Shown: positions 12,032-24,914 of the stretch, in pieces
Numbering within the stretch: position 1 is the first letter of the stretch
Layout: every line of letters begins with the position of its first letter
Assembly: GCA_019722365.1 (NCBI GenBank)
Contig: JADFUC010000852.1
Span: 1,302,001 to 1,366,000 of the forward strand
Length of the DNA: 64,000 bases
Reading direction: 5' to 3'
Source: Lithospermum erythrorhizon
Lineage: Eukaryota > Streptophyta > Magnoliopsida > Boraginales > Boraginaceae
Translations under genes and position numbers: made by a program
Notes under the pieces: model-generated
Database searches by the model: none
What the model was told of the DNA's origin: nothing
Seen by the model: only the letters and a program-made list of their open reading frames with translations

Positions 12032-15000
12032 TTATTGCTGCAGCTGGGAAACTGGTGATGTATGTTGCTGTGGCTGGGAAACCAGAGAAGGAACTTGCTG
12101 TGAAGACTGTTTACAGCCAAGAGATTCCACAGTCTCACCAGCATCATCTGCAAGATGGGTTCCAGCAGAGGCAAAACTTGATGGAGTCGACATAACAGAA
12201 TCATGTAATTGTTCTGAAGGATTCCTCTGGTCAGCAGACGATGAACCTACTGGAGCCCCTTCCTTCACATCATTACCTTCCTGAAGTTCGATGCTAGCAG
12301 GGTGAGAAGTGTTGCTTATGTTGCACTGCTCAACTGGAGATTCTCCACTCTGTAGTTTAGTCCTCATATCACAGTTCACTTGGCGATTAGCTTGCAGAAC
12401 ATTTTGTGGAGCTGACGGGTTATCATTTACTGCCTTCTGCTGAGATTGCAGTTGTAGCTGAGGTTGCTGATGACTGGATGAAGTGGTGGTATCCAGTGGA
12501 GCAACAGACTCATGGCAAACTGAAGAAACGGGTGCCAAATTACTATTATTATCGGAATGAGAGGCCACTATTTCAATGTTATTGGAAGCTTGAGCTACTT
12601 GACCAGGACACGTAGGTTGGCTCTGGCTCAAAGAATTGGGAGAAACCAATTTCTTTGTATTCCGAACCAAGTTTAATGCTGATTCCGAGTATGAACCTTG
12701 ACCTTGAACTGAATGCATGGCCTGCTCACATCTCTCACTAGATGCATTTCCTGGAGTAGTTGACAGGCCATTTGGCAAACATGAGTCAGTTGAGGGGCTC
12801 TGTTGTATTACATTTTCTCTCCCTACACCCTTCACATGCTTGATGTGCTGTTGTGATAGAGGTTGCTGACGCTGCTCAGGATGATGCCGGCCAGCCTGTT
12901 GAAATTGCAGTGCCTGCGGCTGTTGTTGCAGTTGACGTCTTTGTTTACCTATGTGATTGGCCAACCCACTCCCAGCAGTCTGCGAGTTTCTTACAAGCCT
13001 GTGTGGAGGCATTTGAAGTTTGTGCTGATGTGGCACTGATGTCAACGAGGATGATGCTGCTAGAGCAGAAAATGGTACTGGTGAAGAAGAGATCTGTGGC
13101 CGAACTTGTGAAGTATTGGGCAACGAAGTTGATGCGGGGAGTTGAGTTGGTTGTTGTGCACGAGGCTGTGCAGCATTAGATGACACAAACTGGTGGTGTT
13201 GTTGCTGTTGTTGATGATGTTGCTGTTGCATAATACGTTGTTGTAGTTGCCTCTCTTTCATTAGGCGCAAGGCATAAGCTTGCTGCTGGGGGTTACTTGC
13301 ATGATTGGCACCCTGAAAATGAGGACGATGATTGAGAATTTGTGTCTGTTGGGATGACACTGCAAGTGATTGCTGATGGAGTGAACGTGAGGGGACAGGC
13401 ATAGGAGGTACTCCTGTCTGGTTAGGAAAAGTGGAACCGCCATATGGAGGGACTCCTTGGTTTGCTTGTGGGACCCGCATCTGGATCTCAGGAGCCAAAA
13501 CCTTTCGTTGGGTTTCCTGACTTTGGCGGGGCTGTTATTATGAATATTAAGAAATTATTGTGGAGCTCAAATAACAACTATATTGGCAGCCGCATGACAG
13601 GAAAATGTAAATCAAGGCGAAACAATTTTAAACACATGAACAAATATATTTGAGTACTCACTCGCATCATGTGCAAAGCATCATGAGCGCTCATATCAGA
13701 GTTCCCTTGTCCACTGCTAGAGCCTGAAAGCATATTTACAGGGCTTGACATCGTTACCATGCCAAGAGAATGCCCAACTCCAGAATTCACTGTAGCCGAC
13801 GGTGCCATTGTTTGAAATCCAGGTCTTGCCACATGCACACTTCTATTAACTCCCCTCGTTACACTCATGCCACTACCACTAGGGAGCATGCGCATGCCAC
13901 GCTCAGTTCCAGGTTCGGAAGTAGTGGGAGCAGGCTGCTGAATGCTTCTGGCAGGAAGCACTTGATTGTAATGTTGCATTCTGTGTTGCTCGTCAATTGA
14001 TAAAGATGCAGATCGAGGTATAGAAAATCTCCCATCCCTGAAAAAAGATCTTATTACTATGGTGAATGCAATGATAAGAAAATAATCTCAAGCAAGGCTA
14101 GCATGCTACCTAACATAAGGATTTAATGAACCAGGCAATGATGAAAAGTTATTCCCAACAAGCATGGGGGTGGCAGGTCCTTGGGATGCGGGCATAGAAG
14201 CAACAGAAAATTGATTTGACATGGGCAGGCAACTATCGAGAGGACTTTGATATCCTAGTGAAGTAATGTCAGTATCGGAAGTTGTTTGATCACATAGATC
14301 AAGAGGTCTTCATCATAGAAAAACAAAAGATGCCACTGTTAGTTTTAGGATATTCATATGATTCCGATGCAAAGGTAATGCATTATAAAGCACCAAAGAT
14401 CTTACGTCAAGGCAGGCCCTCCATTCAGATTATTAGGACACACTTGGGAAAGAGCAAGCATATGTGAACCATGAGGCTGCTGGAGTTGTTTCAGATCATG
14501 GTTACCATTCTGCATCAAGCAATAATACACCCATGAAGAATCAACTTATTGACAGCCCAGATAGGAGTAAAACTAGATATCATACCCCTTGTACAAAAAA
14601 TGTGTAAATAGTGGTGTTAGACTTTCTAAGAACTATAATTCTGAACTTCCATAACCACCCACATACAATATACACATACAAATATGTGTATTTGGAATTT
14701 GAACGAGACCTTGACCAAGTGACAACTTAAGGCTCAGCTCGGTAAAACAACATTGAGCTGGTGCTGATCATCAAGCTGAGGTAAAATCTCCAACTCAGAA
14801 TCAACTCGGCTCATGCATCAGATGTACTGATGTAGTATGGCTCCCCTATCCAGAAACAGATACCACCTCCATCTCATAACAAACAGATATTGGTTTCTTC
14901 TTAAATTTAAAAGGCATAGTTGGTAGTGGTCTATAGAATCTTAATTAAACTAAAGACATAATTTGCAGAGTTAATAACAGGCAGATCAGCCAATTAAATG

Positions 15001-18000
15001 AGTATGGAGGGAGTAAAATGAAAGGGGGATGATTATCTCAGATATACTGCTCAAAGACCAAGGTAATAGACAGAAAGTAGTCAAGCAACTTATGTGTAGC
15101 TTGAGATAGTAACAAATTCATCTATAGAGACTCTTATAGCTAGGACAATAAGTTGCTTCAAATAGATACATACCTGAATTTTCCGATAATGTTGTTTTTG
15201 CATGACTATTATGATCTTTTCAAAATGAGACTTAAGAATTTCCTCTTCCATGGGTCTCTGCAACTGCTGAAACAACTGTCTGGCACTTCCCTGAAGATGT
15301 GTTGCACAGCCAAGTAATTTATTAAAGAACCACAGTAGTCCCATAATAAAGAAGTAGAGTGTGTCTGAACTGGAAATTTACAAATGAGAGGTGCACAAAA
15401 AATATAAAAAGAAAATGTTACTTTAGGAATCCCGGGCAATGTATAAGAGTAAGGCTGCGAAGATCCTGAATCTTCTGCACTATCTGTCCCATCTCCTGTA
15501 GTTTTATCCATCAAGACCTTGTGGCGCTCTTTGCATTCATTTGGCTTACGGTATACACACTGTACATTTAATATAGTCAAAATGTTTCATTTGTTGCTCC
15601 ATTTTCTGTGGAGGGGTAGGCCGTTCATTGTATACCTTTCCCCTCCAAATATGTAAATGTAGGAAATAGGAAGGTACTACGAGATAATTTCGATAAACAA
15701 TCACAAAGCAACAAATCCTCCAACATAGTAACACAGTTCCCGAACACAAACTACTCACTTTGAATTGCAAGGTAAAATTAATTGCATCACTCACAAGCTC
15801 CCAGTTTGGACCCATATCGTGAACTAGAACAATGAGTGCCTACATATAGCAGGTTACAAAAAAATATTATTAATAACATTATCTTTAGCAACGAATGAAG
15901 AAAGAAAACACCAAATATTCGGAAAAGAATTGAATAAGTGCTTGGTCCTCAAATTGTGACCAGGGACTGCCAGACCCTTGCTGCTTACTTGGAACCTAAA
16001 AGAGAAATAATTGGTGAGACCCAAACAAGAAAAAAGAAACGATGAGGAAAATGCATTGAATGAGCAGGATTTCTAGCTACCTTGGATGCTTTAGTTTTAC
16101 GACCTTGTTCCCCGCCACCAATTATTTTGATGTTCAGTTTAGACATGTTACTCATCTGGGAAGCCACAGGAGATGGAACAGATCCTGCAACCGGAAGAAT
16201 ATTGTTGAAAGAATTATCAAGTGCTGAAGGTCTCTTCACCTTGGGCTTCTTCAAGATGTGTTGATCAAGTAGACCTTAAGTTCACAAGAGAAATAAGCCA
16301 AAGCATAAGAATTGCTGACAATTGAAAAATATTGAACGCAAGTATGCGACAATCCCTACCATCACAGCCATTAGACTCAAGCTGGTGAGCCTCTGATCTC
16401 TTTTTGGAATTCTCCCTCTGAAGTCAAGTAAGCAAACAAATAAGCATTCTGGTCGAATGAGCACAAACTTAAGGCATATAACTTCTAACTCAAAGATGAT
16501 AGGAGGCCTGAAACTCAACTGTCCAACTCATTATCAAGTAGTAATAATTCCTACATACGTTATCACAAAAACAAAGATCTGGGATATGTGATAATTACTA
16601 ATAATGGCATAGCTAGGATAAAACCTTGAGGGGGCCAAGCCAACAAATGTATTATATTTTATTTATTTATTTTGTTGTGTGGGAGGAGAGATTAACTATC
16701 TGAAATTACTGGCCAGTGTAAGAAAGTAAATAAAATCCTATAAAGAAAAGAATAATATGCCCTAGCATTGTTGGGAGTCTAGGTGAAGCTCAACCATATA
16801 TTGCAGAGCGGAATTGTAGTATTTGTTAGAAAATGTATCTTTGGATAGAATCTATAGTCGGATAAAAAATAATGTACAACTAGAAGCTAATAAAGGACAT
16901 GCAAGAAATGATGCCAGACAGAAAATACTTAGAAGAACTCCACAAAAGAGATTACTTTCAAAGGGTAACTTAGAACCTGCTCACTCTGAAAATTAGAATC
17001 AATCTGCCATCTCTGTTCATAAGCAGAACCCTGACAAAAAAGGAATGTGTAACACTGTAACTACAATATAGCATATAAAGGCTATAAATGTTTCCAATGT
17101 GTCTTTTCTCCGATGTGTGTTGAACAGAAGTAGCATCAATTAGTTTACTTTTTTGGTTATCAATTATTTCACCAATAAACAAAACAATAAGTGAGACCAC
17201 CTTCTTTGGTTTCTTCTTCTTTCTAGGTTTAGATACTTCAGTGGAGTCAAAATGCAACTTCTTTTCAAAATCCCTCACAGATTCGACTTCCAAGTTATTT
17301 GCCATGATTGATTCACCATAGGGAGTGCTTTGATCATCATGGAACGAACTGGTATCACCGCTCGAAGCATCAGCCTTACTTGGCAAGGGAACACATTCAG
17401 ATGTTCCAGCAGTGAAAGGACTAAGAACTCTCTGTCTGGAAGCAGTGCGTACACGTTTAGTTGGTATTGACACGTTAAGACTGCTTGCAGGGCGTTTCCC
17501 CATAAATACAGCTTGGTGAATCACAACTTTATTTTCCATGCACTGTGTATTCATTAAATCTGCCCCTGCTTCGTATGATCTCCTGCCATACCCGTTTGGC
17601 AAGATTTTCCGTTTCTTTTGAGCATATCCTGATGGTTTGCTAATGTTGCAACCATAAGTGCTAGTCTCCCCTTGCTCCTCTTCATAAGCACTCCGACAAG
17701 CTCCAAAGGCTGAAATTTAAGACAAACTTGTAAACCATTGATCACAAAAGGCTACAAAAGCAAAGTGAAGATTACAAAATAATATACCTGTTAAGGTATC
17801 TAAAGCAGATGTCTCCTCATCCTCCTGCAAGCTACTGTAAGTTTTCTGAGGAGAAAATCAATTATAAGATAACTTATAAATAAAACCATGCCGATCGAAA
17901 AACAGTGGAAGTTAACACAATTGCAAATAAACGTTCCCACACAAGTAATTATTCTGCTTTTTTCCTCAAGTAGCTCAGCAAAGAGCCAGAGAAAACAAAA

Positions 18001-21000
18001 GGTAGTATCTCAGATCAACCATGGACTCAATATAATGGTAAAGATCTCTACCTCATTATGTGCCGCATGCGATTCAATTAATTTTTTATACTTTTTCATA
18101 GCACCAGAAGGAACCACATAGAAGAGGTTTCCCTGTAAAGGAAACAAATATAATTGATTAATACAATAGAATAGTGGCAAAAATCTCAAGTATAACTACA
18201 AGTGTACATTTACATGAACATATAGGTGCACACGGACAAAGTATATTAAAAGCATATGCATACTTCTGTCCAGTTATCATTCCATGATATCCCCAAGGTT
18301 CCTAAATCAGAATTCCTGTCTGGGGTTTCTGGAACTTCAGCTTGGTGATGCTGAACACAAGAGCTATTGAATTTTAAAAAATTCAAAGCATACTGCCGCA
18401 GGGTAAGTGCTGAATCTTTCCGACAAGTCAGCGGCATATCTTTGTTTGAGTCCTAAAATAGCACCAGAAATGATAAGAGAAGGAATCTAATAAGTCTAAC
18501 AAAGAAGACTGAAACACATACACAGATATCAAATTACCACAAAGCACTATGGGAATCAGGACATGCAAGGGGATATAGCATGACAACAAAACCAAGCACA
18601 ATAATTTATATAACAGTAAACCAAACAGAAAAAGATAGGGTGATAGTCAACATGAAGTATCTGCATGGAGATACTTCCCATACAATTTATTCAAGCAGAA
18701 TCATCATCTTGAAAACATAAATTTTCACCATTGTTGTTGCTGTTGTTGTATATGGAGATAAATATGTAAAACTCATAAGTAAAACTGGAGCTCTGTTATG
18801 GAACAAAGAGAAGAACTCAAACAGATGCCGCAAGCCAGCAATATTTACAAAGTTCGGTCATTTGTCAATACACAAGCCATCTCTAGTTTCGAGGCAAGCA
18901 GATATATGCCGAACTGACTGCATAACCACTATTGAAGGTCACAAGAAACATGATTGAGCAGCCAGTACAACTACAGTAAACTACTTTGTTCATCAAAAGC
19001 TTTTTGGCAGTCACTAGTACCTACAGAAATTAGGAAAAGCTTACAATTCCAAGGGAGAAACATATAAAGTCAAACCATGTAACTCATATTGCTTCAACCA
19101 AGATTCTCACCAAATCATTATCACTCAAAGTATCTTGAAGCATAACAATAATCTATCATGTAATACCACCCACAGAACCTTGATAAGACCACTGGTTGAG
19201 GAATAAAAAAAAGATGGAAAATTGAGTACCTGTACGGAACTCCAAAACTGTTTGACAGCTTCTGACAACAAATGAGCCACTCTTTTCTGCTCCCTGGTGC
19301 GATGTTTTTCTTCAACTCTCAACTGCAAGTTGTAAGCAACTCGGTGACATATTTGTGCAGCAGCAGTCATCTTCCAAAGACGCTCCTGAATGGACAATGG
19401 AAAATATCATCGCATGGGTAGTTGGTGACATGACATATCAGACAACTAAAGCAATCGGGCAAATGTGAAGGTCGTGGTGACAGGAAAACTTAATTCTGGC
19501 AAGAAATAGCATACCTGTGCAAAATCATTAGCTAACCATTGCATTTCATCAATCACATAATCCCAATGAGATTTTCGATGATTTTCAATAGGAAATACTG
19601 CAGTAGATAGAGTCGCAATCCTCTTGCGTTTGGCCTGTAGCAAAGTTCTATTAGATCTTCAGGTCATGTGCATGTGCGTTTATACTTACATATTAATAAA
19701 ACTAGTTGAATCTCTATAACCTCAATAACACCAGCTTCTTTCAGTACTGCATCTTCATCAGCATTGCTTACAGCTTTAGCATTACTCTCTTTTTTCTTCA
19801 TTGTCACTGCTAAATTTTCGATTGACAGTTTAGGCGCAGGAAGTTCCACTAAAGAAGATTTCACCGACTCCTGATTTGTTATACTGGGGGCAGTTCCACT
19901 CCCAGTTACATGAATATCTGTTTCTGAGTAAGCAGCAGTGTCAACTTGCACACTTTGCACGGCCACAATATCCTTCAATGTATTTCCCAAAACAAAATAA
20001 TTTATCTTCCCTTCTTTCTCAGCACCACATTGCAATTCATTCTCTTGATTTTGATTATTTAAGTTATTGTCCTCACAGAGGACAGCTCTATCTAGAGGTT
20101 GGCTACTTCTCCGTTCTTCTATTTCAGTGGCTTCTTCTTTGACTGGTGTCACTTTAGGCACTAACATATGTTCTTTGACATTCCCAGTTCCTTTCTGATT
20201 GGTAGATAACTCGTTACCATTGCAACCATCGGTATTACTACCCATATCAATGCAAGATGATTCAGAATCTAAAACTTTGGAGGCAACTGCCACACTGTTC
20301 TGAACATCCACACATAAGTCATTCATATTATCTTTTGATCCATCACATCCATTATTTTGCCCACGAGTAGCAAGATCCTCGGGTTTAGTAATTACCTCAG
20401 ATGGATGACATTCAATAACAGTAGAACCCATATCTTTCTTTTTGAGGGCACATTCTTGATCCTTATGAACTATTTCAGGACTTCTCCGAATTAGAAACTT
20501 CTTCTGATTATCATCATTTATCAGGTCTTTGGAAGCATTAGCAGTTGATTCTGCTGCCTTCAAACAATTCAATTCAGACGGGTTTTCAGAAGACTGGCTG
20601 GCTGTACCTTTCTTTTGACTAGGAGGAACTGGATTGGCATTCACCAAAACAGTCTGGTCCGTCTGGATTTCCACATCAGAGGAAAGGCCCTTAACCTCCC
20701 TTGGTGGATGCCGAGAAGTTAAGGAAGTGCTGCGTGCTAGGACAGCATGATTTGAGCCAGTTCTGGCACCATCACGATTCGGCCTAGACCGACGCCTATA
20801 GGAATTTCTAGGAACGTTGAAGGCAGCAGAACTTCTGAGTTCTTTAGAATTGTCATGTACATCCAACTTGTGAGACTGCTTAGATGGAGTAAAGATACAT
20901 TTACTAGGATGCGCAACACTCCTATCAACTTCAGCAAACTCATTTTCACCATCAAAAAGCATAAGATTATCAGCAGAATCTGGTTCAGAGAGTAGACGAA

Positions 21001-21617
21001 CCACAGGCCTGCCACTACTTTCAACAGAATCCCCGTGAGGAGAAGCAGCACGTGCAAAACTGCCTTTTGCTTCACTGTATAATAATAGTTACCATTAAAC
21101 TATGGGAAAAAACTTGAAAGCTAACAAGATCAACCTCAGAGCATACCTGGACACAAGTTTATAAGGTTGTTGATCGGTCACAGAAGTGGACTGGAGACTG
21201 AGTGAAGAAGCGGTACTAAGTTTAAATTCCAAAGGATCTCCACCCTGCAATTAAGAAGCAATCACTCACCATAAGTTTAACCAGAAGGATGCACTACAGT
21301 TACAAGACATTTTTTTGTTCATACTTTCTCGAGAAATTCCAACTCTCTTCTTCTTTCTTCTCGAACATCATATTCTTGCCTGTGATGAACAGGCACCTGA
21401 CTGTTAGGGGACAAAAATGACAAGATAAACTAAGATTATTTGAGTTAAGGAGGTCATAAAGAACTAATTACCTTAACTCTGCTTGAACTTTTTCAATTAC
21501 AGCTCGTTGGGGAGAAGTTATTGTATCAGCACCAACTCCTCCTCCTCCAAAAACACCGCCCATGGAATCAACTTCAGCATTGACTACGAGGGCGGACCCT
21601 GAACTAAACCCATGCAT
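12032..21617 (-). CDS. EAF1: Chromatin modification-related protein EAF1 (NuA4 histone acetyltransferase scaffold)
   Basis: Plant EAF1 is the large platform subunit of the nuclear NuA4 H4/H2A acetyltransferase complex. Exons run 21472-21617, 21325-21379, 21147-21244, 19721-21074, 19515-19634, 19230-19385, 18264-18452, 18052-18132, 17788-17845, 17201-17709, 16977-17030, 16360-16417, 16081-16274, 15912-15995, 15759-15839, 15422-15559, 15174-15290, 14406-14509, 14110-14307, 13662-14037 and 12032-13531. All phases agree, giving 1,889 residues against about 1,900-2,000 in the family. The N-terminus starts MHGFSSGSALVVNAEVDSMG. An HSA domain (residues ~551-645) contains WLANDFAQERLWKMTAAAQI. A SANT/Myb domain spans about 1034-1100 (VHDMGPNWELVSDAINFTL). 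The C-terminal third is Gln/Pro/Ser-rich with QQRIMQQQHHQQQQQHHQ. One oddity is that exon 14 has no GT after FEDQ, so the next donor adds ALIQFFSEYL before the SANT core. Confidence 0.95.
14861..15015. mobile_element. Small Stowaway-like MITE in an EAF1 intron
   Basis: Left end TACCACCTCCATCTCAT and right end ATGAGTATGGAGGGAGTA form imperfect inverted repeats with TA at both edges. It lies in the intron between exons 17 and 18 of EAF1, well away from the splice sites. Confidence 0.55.
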
Positions 21618-23535
21618 AACTACCTTAGTTTCTACAAGTAATCCCCTACCAATTAAGTTTTTATGAAACCCTAAAAATTAATACAAAAGAGGTTGACATG
21701 TGATAACAGTAACCAAAAAAACAAATGTTATCTCTGAAGATAGACAATACGGGCAAGTTGATCTACAAATAAACAATTGCAACACAATAGGGGAGATAGA
21801 TATAAGTTAAATGTCATCCATCTCATAGCTTCACCACACAAGCATAGTCAAGTGTCAAGCAATATTAAAAGTCAGATGTCTCAATTTAGTATCCTTAAAA
21901 TTGTTTAGCAGATAGTGAGATGTGTTTATCTTAAATAATCAACAATCTTCAACTAATTAACAAGGTATGGACTAATAATTGCAATTGGTCGCAATAGAGC
22001 AACAATAGACTCCTTCAGCTATCTATGACACACAATATACTTCTCAGTACTTCAATCAGCTCTATATCCCAATTTTTAAAATAAATTTTACAGAAATGAT
22101 TTTCTGCAAAAATATGCACCTTCTACAGTCTTGAATTGAAAATGATACAAGATGCACATCAACAGTGAAGAAAATGCACATATCTAAATTAATATCGGAT
22201 ATTAAAATTTAAGAGTATCCAACATAGAAAAAATATATTTGCCAATCTCCGAAAGGATTCGAGATTCACTAGTACGGTCTCTTTAACCCTTGTTCAGGAG
22301 ACACTTATGCTTGAGCAATCTAGCATAGAAGGTATATTCACAATACTTTTTGAGATTCTGTACAACAGAAAGAATGCCAGATGTGATCTCACAGAAAACA
22401 ATCCCCTTCAATATGTTTTTAGCTATAATTGGTAAAAGAAACAGCACATATATGTAAAGGAACTGAACATCAATATCAATTAAATATAAAAGAAGTCATT
22501 AATTTTCAAACCCAACGATAGATTTGAAGCTCACCAGCAGACTGTGTTATTCCCAACCTACTATATGATACACATAGTCTTGTCAAATGAAGGTAAGGAA
22601 AGTAACAAATATTTGATCATTAGACAAAAGAACACATGTCATCACAAAATATGGAGCTCCGGCATAACACATACACATCTACACTTTTTCCAACAGTCGA
22701 TTTCCCTGACAGTATATTCGAACTCGGGAGCTCACAAAACACACGTTTTCTACAACAATTCGACTAAAAGGACTGTGCCTTCCAATAAGGAAAACCCCTC
22801 GAGACACAAAACTTTCCATATAATACCTTTACTCCTCTAACTCTTACACTCCTAAAAGCAAGAAACTTCTGATCTTACCTCATTTGCATACACCATATTC
22901 AAACAAACAAAAACACGCTAATACGATCACTAAAACTACAAAACGGTGATACAATCTTCAAAAACAAGTACAACACAAATCATAAAACAAAAACTTTAAA
23001 CAACACCAAAATCCAAGTCCTCTTACAAGTATAGCTAACACTAGCAATCACATTTCTTCACAAACTCATTTCCCTCAGCATGCAAACACAGAAATAACAA
23101 AACCCTGCAAAATCCCACCCGAACGCAATGATACAGTAATCACACATTAATTCCCCCAAATTCTCCATTATGCAACTTCCTTGAACCACCTAGGGCTTGC
23201 AAAAAATGAAGCAAAACAAAATTCTAGCCCTACAATACGCAAAATTAACAAATTATACCTGAATTGAGTATATAAAAACCCCAATTTTGCAGAAATAGCA
23301 AGCAATTATCCACTAAAAAACTTGCAAAAAATCTAGGGTTTGCAAAAAATGAAGCAAAACAAAATTCTAGGGCTATAATACACAAAATTAACAAATTATA
23401 CCTGAATTGAGTATATAAAAACCCCAATTTTGCAGAAATGGCAAGAAATTATTCACCAAAATCCTCAAAAAAATCTAGGGTTTTGCTTCAATTAACTAAA
23501 TCCCCAAATAATTTGCCCTAGAAAATGCAAAAATC
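21618..23535 (-). other. EAF1 5' leader with a long leader intron
   Basis: There is no coding sequence between the EAF1 ATG and its TATA box. A consensus donor CAG|GTATAATT occurs at 23258 and again at 23401 on the minus strand. The intron would end close upstream of the start codon. An open frame at 22544-22840 on the plus strand has no recognisable product and is treated as chance. Confidence 0.5.
23190..23475. repeat. Two tandem 143-bp copies covering the EAF1 leader exon end and its donor
   Basis: Copies start at about 23190 and 23333. Both contain TGCAAAAAATGAAGCAAAAC and, read on the minus strand, TTTATATACTCAATTCAG followed by GTATAATT. The duplication therefore doubles the leader exon's 3' end and 5' splice site. 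Divergence between the copies is only a few bases plus small changes at their ends. Confidence 0.85.
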
Positions 23536-23559
23536 AAGTGAGCATGAAGAGTTTTGGTG

Positions 23560-23567
23560 TATTTATA
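23560..23567 (-). promoter_or_regulatory. TATA box of EAF1
   Basis: TATAAATA on the minus strand, about 155 bp upstream of the first leader donor. Pyrimidine-rich patches (TTTCTCTCTCTA on the plus strand) lie upstream at 23760-23810. Placement is inferred from its position relative to the leader exon. Confidence 0.5.
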
Positions 23568-24129
23568 CGATCCAAAGTTTAATTGATATGCATTTATACA
23601 CACACATACGGAGAGATGTGTGTATTTTTGTTAATGATGAAATATTTTAAATGTATTTTGTATAATAGTATGAGTTGGGGGGAATTTTGTAAAAATACGA
23701 ATTTTGTGCCTGATTTTGGCTTCGTGCTTGGTTTCGTATTTGTTAAACAGGAATAAACACTTTCTCTCTCTAAAATGTGGATAAATTATTGTTTCTCTCT
23801 CTAGAAAATTGGGGAAATGTTATTGCACTATGTGGGCTGGGCATGTAGTGGGTGATGGCAAGAAAAGGCCTTTTTGAAGAATTTGATCAATTTTGGGCTT
23901 TTTCAATTTAGTTTTGATTTTTTATTGAGTATTTTTTTTTAATGATATAAACTATAAAGATCTGAATTTGTAATCTAATGGTGGGGAACGATGAGACATA
24001 TTCGCATCGATCCTCGACACAATTCATGCATATGTATACACGTGTCGCCTTGTGATTAAAAAAAAAGTTGAAGTAAGCGGTCCCCTATTTTCCTGGGACA
24101 TGTATACTAAATTGGACATTTATCAATAT

Positions 24130-24914
24130 ATTATTTGTGTGTCAGGTATTGGTATATGTTTTGGTACAGAGGATCTGCTCTATTTCTTGTATACCATTCC
24201 AAGTCTACGTAAACGTTGTAACCCAATAAATTAGGCATTAAATCACACCTACATGACCACTTTTTGAGACTAAATCCAAACTTTTGACTATCAACGACCA
24301 AAATGCAACTTGATCCCACTACCTAGTGATATGGACATTTAATAGGCTCCAAGTTGTTGGACCAACTGGATCCATTTAGAAGAACCAATCCGGTATTAGA
24401 GGCTTTAAAGTTCATTTGCAAAGCTGGGGACGTTTTAAGACGGGTGACATTTGTCTACATCTTAAGGCAACAAGACCCTCAAGTATTTCCTATAAATACC
24501 CATGTCAAACCTTCATTTGGAGGTAATGTAAATCTGAATTGCTATACTGTTCAATAGCTCTCTCAAAACACCCGAACTAACTTAAGCATCGGAGTGGCTA
24601 CGACCGACTTCGGTCGTGGTCTAGGTACAACAACCCCCCGAGTTTCATCACGGAGACAATATGGAACAAGGAGCAACTTCACAACCCGGAGTAACAACTC
24701 GGGCCAGGAGCGGGACATTGCAACCACCACCTCAGGGACTCTACCTCAAGATATCCCGAGGCCCAAACCAAAGGATCAGTCCGCACTAAGGAGACGGGAG
24801 TAGATCACTTCTAGAGCAACCGTGACACCAATCCAGAGTAAAGTCAGCTTTAGCCCAAGGATCGGACTCTCGAGGCATTCCCTTCTCTAGGAGACTTCTC
24901 TCGGGAAAGATACA
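24130..24914 (+). mobile_element. 5' LTR of a Tat-lineage Ty3/gypsy element
   Basis: A TATA motif (CTATAAATACCC) near 24490 is followed by ACTTAAGCATCGGAGTGG near 24580. That is a phrase I know from R/U5 regions of Tat-type LTRs. The right edge is set by the PBS-like TTGGCGCTCGCC starting near 24919. The left edge is uncertain; I could not find a matching 3' LTR to define it. Confidence 0.5.

Noticed and set aside
12853..13179. Open frames on the plus strand across 11.9-13.7 kb
   Set aside because: They are antisense shadows of the Gln-rich last exon of EAF1; CAG/CAA-rich coding DNA is open in several frames.
15090..15815. Extra short genes on the minus strand within EAF1
   Set aside because: They are EAF1 exons read through into their introns.
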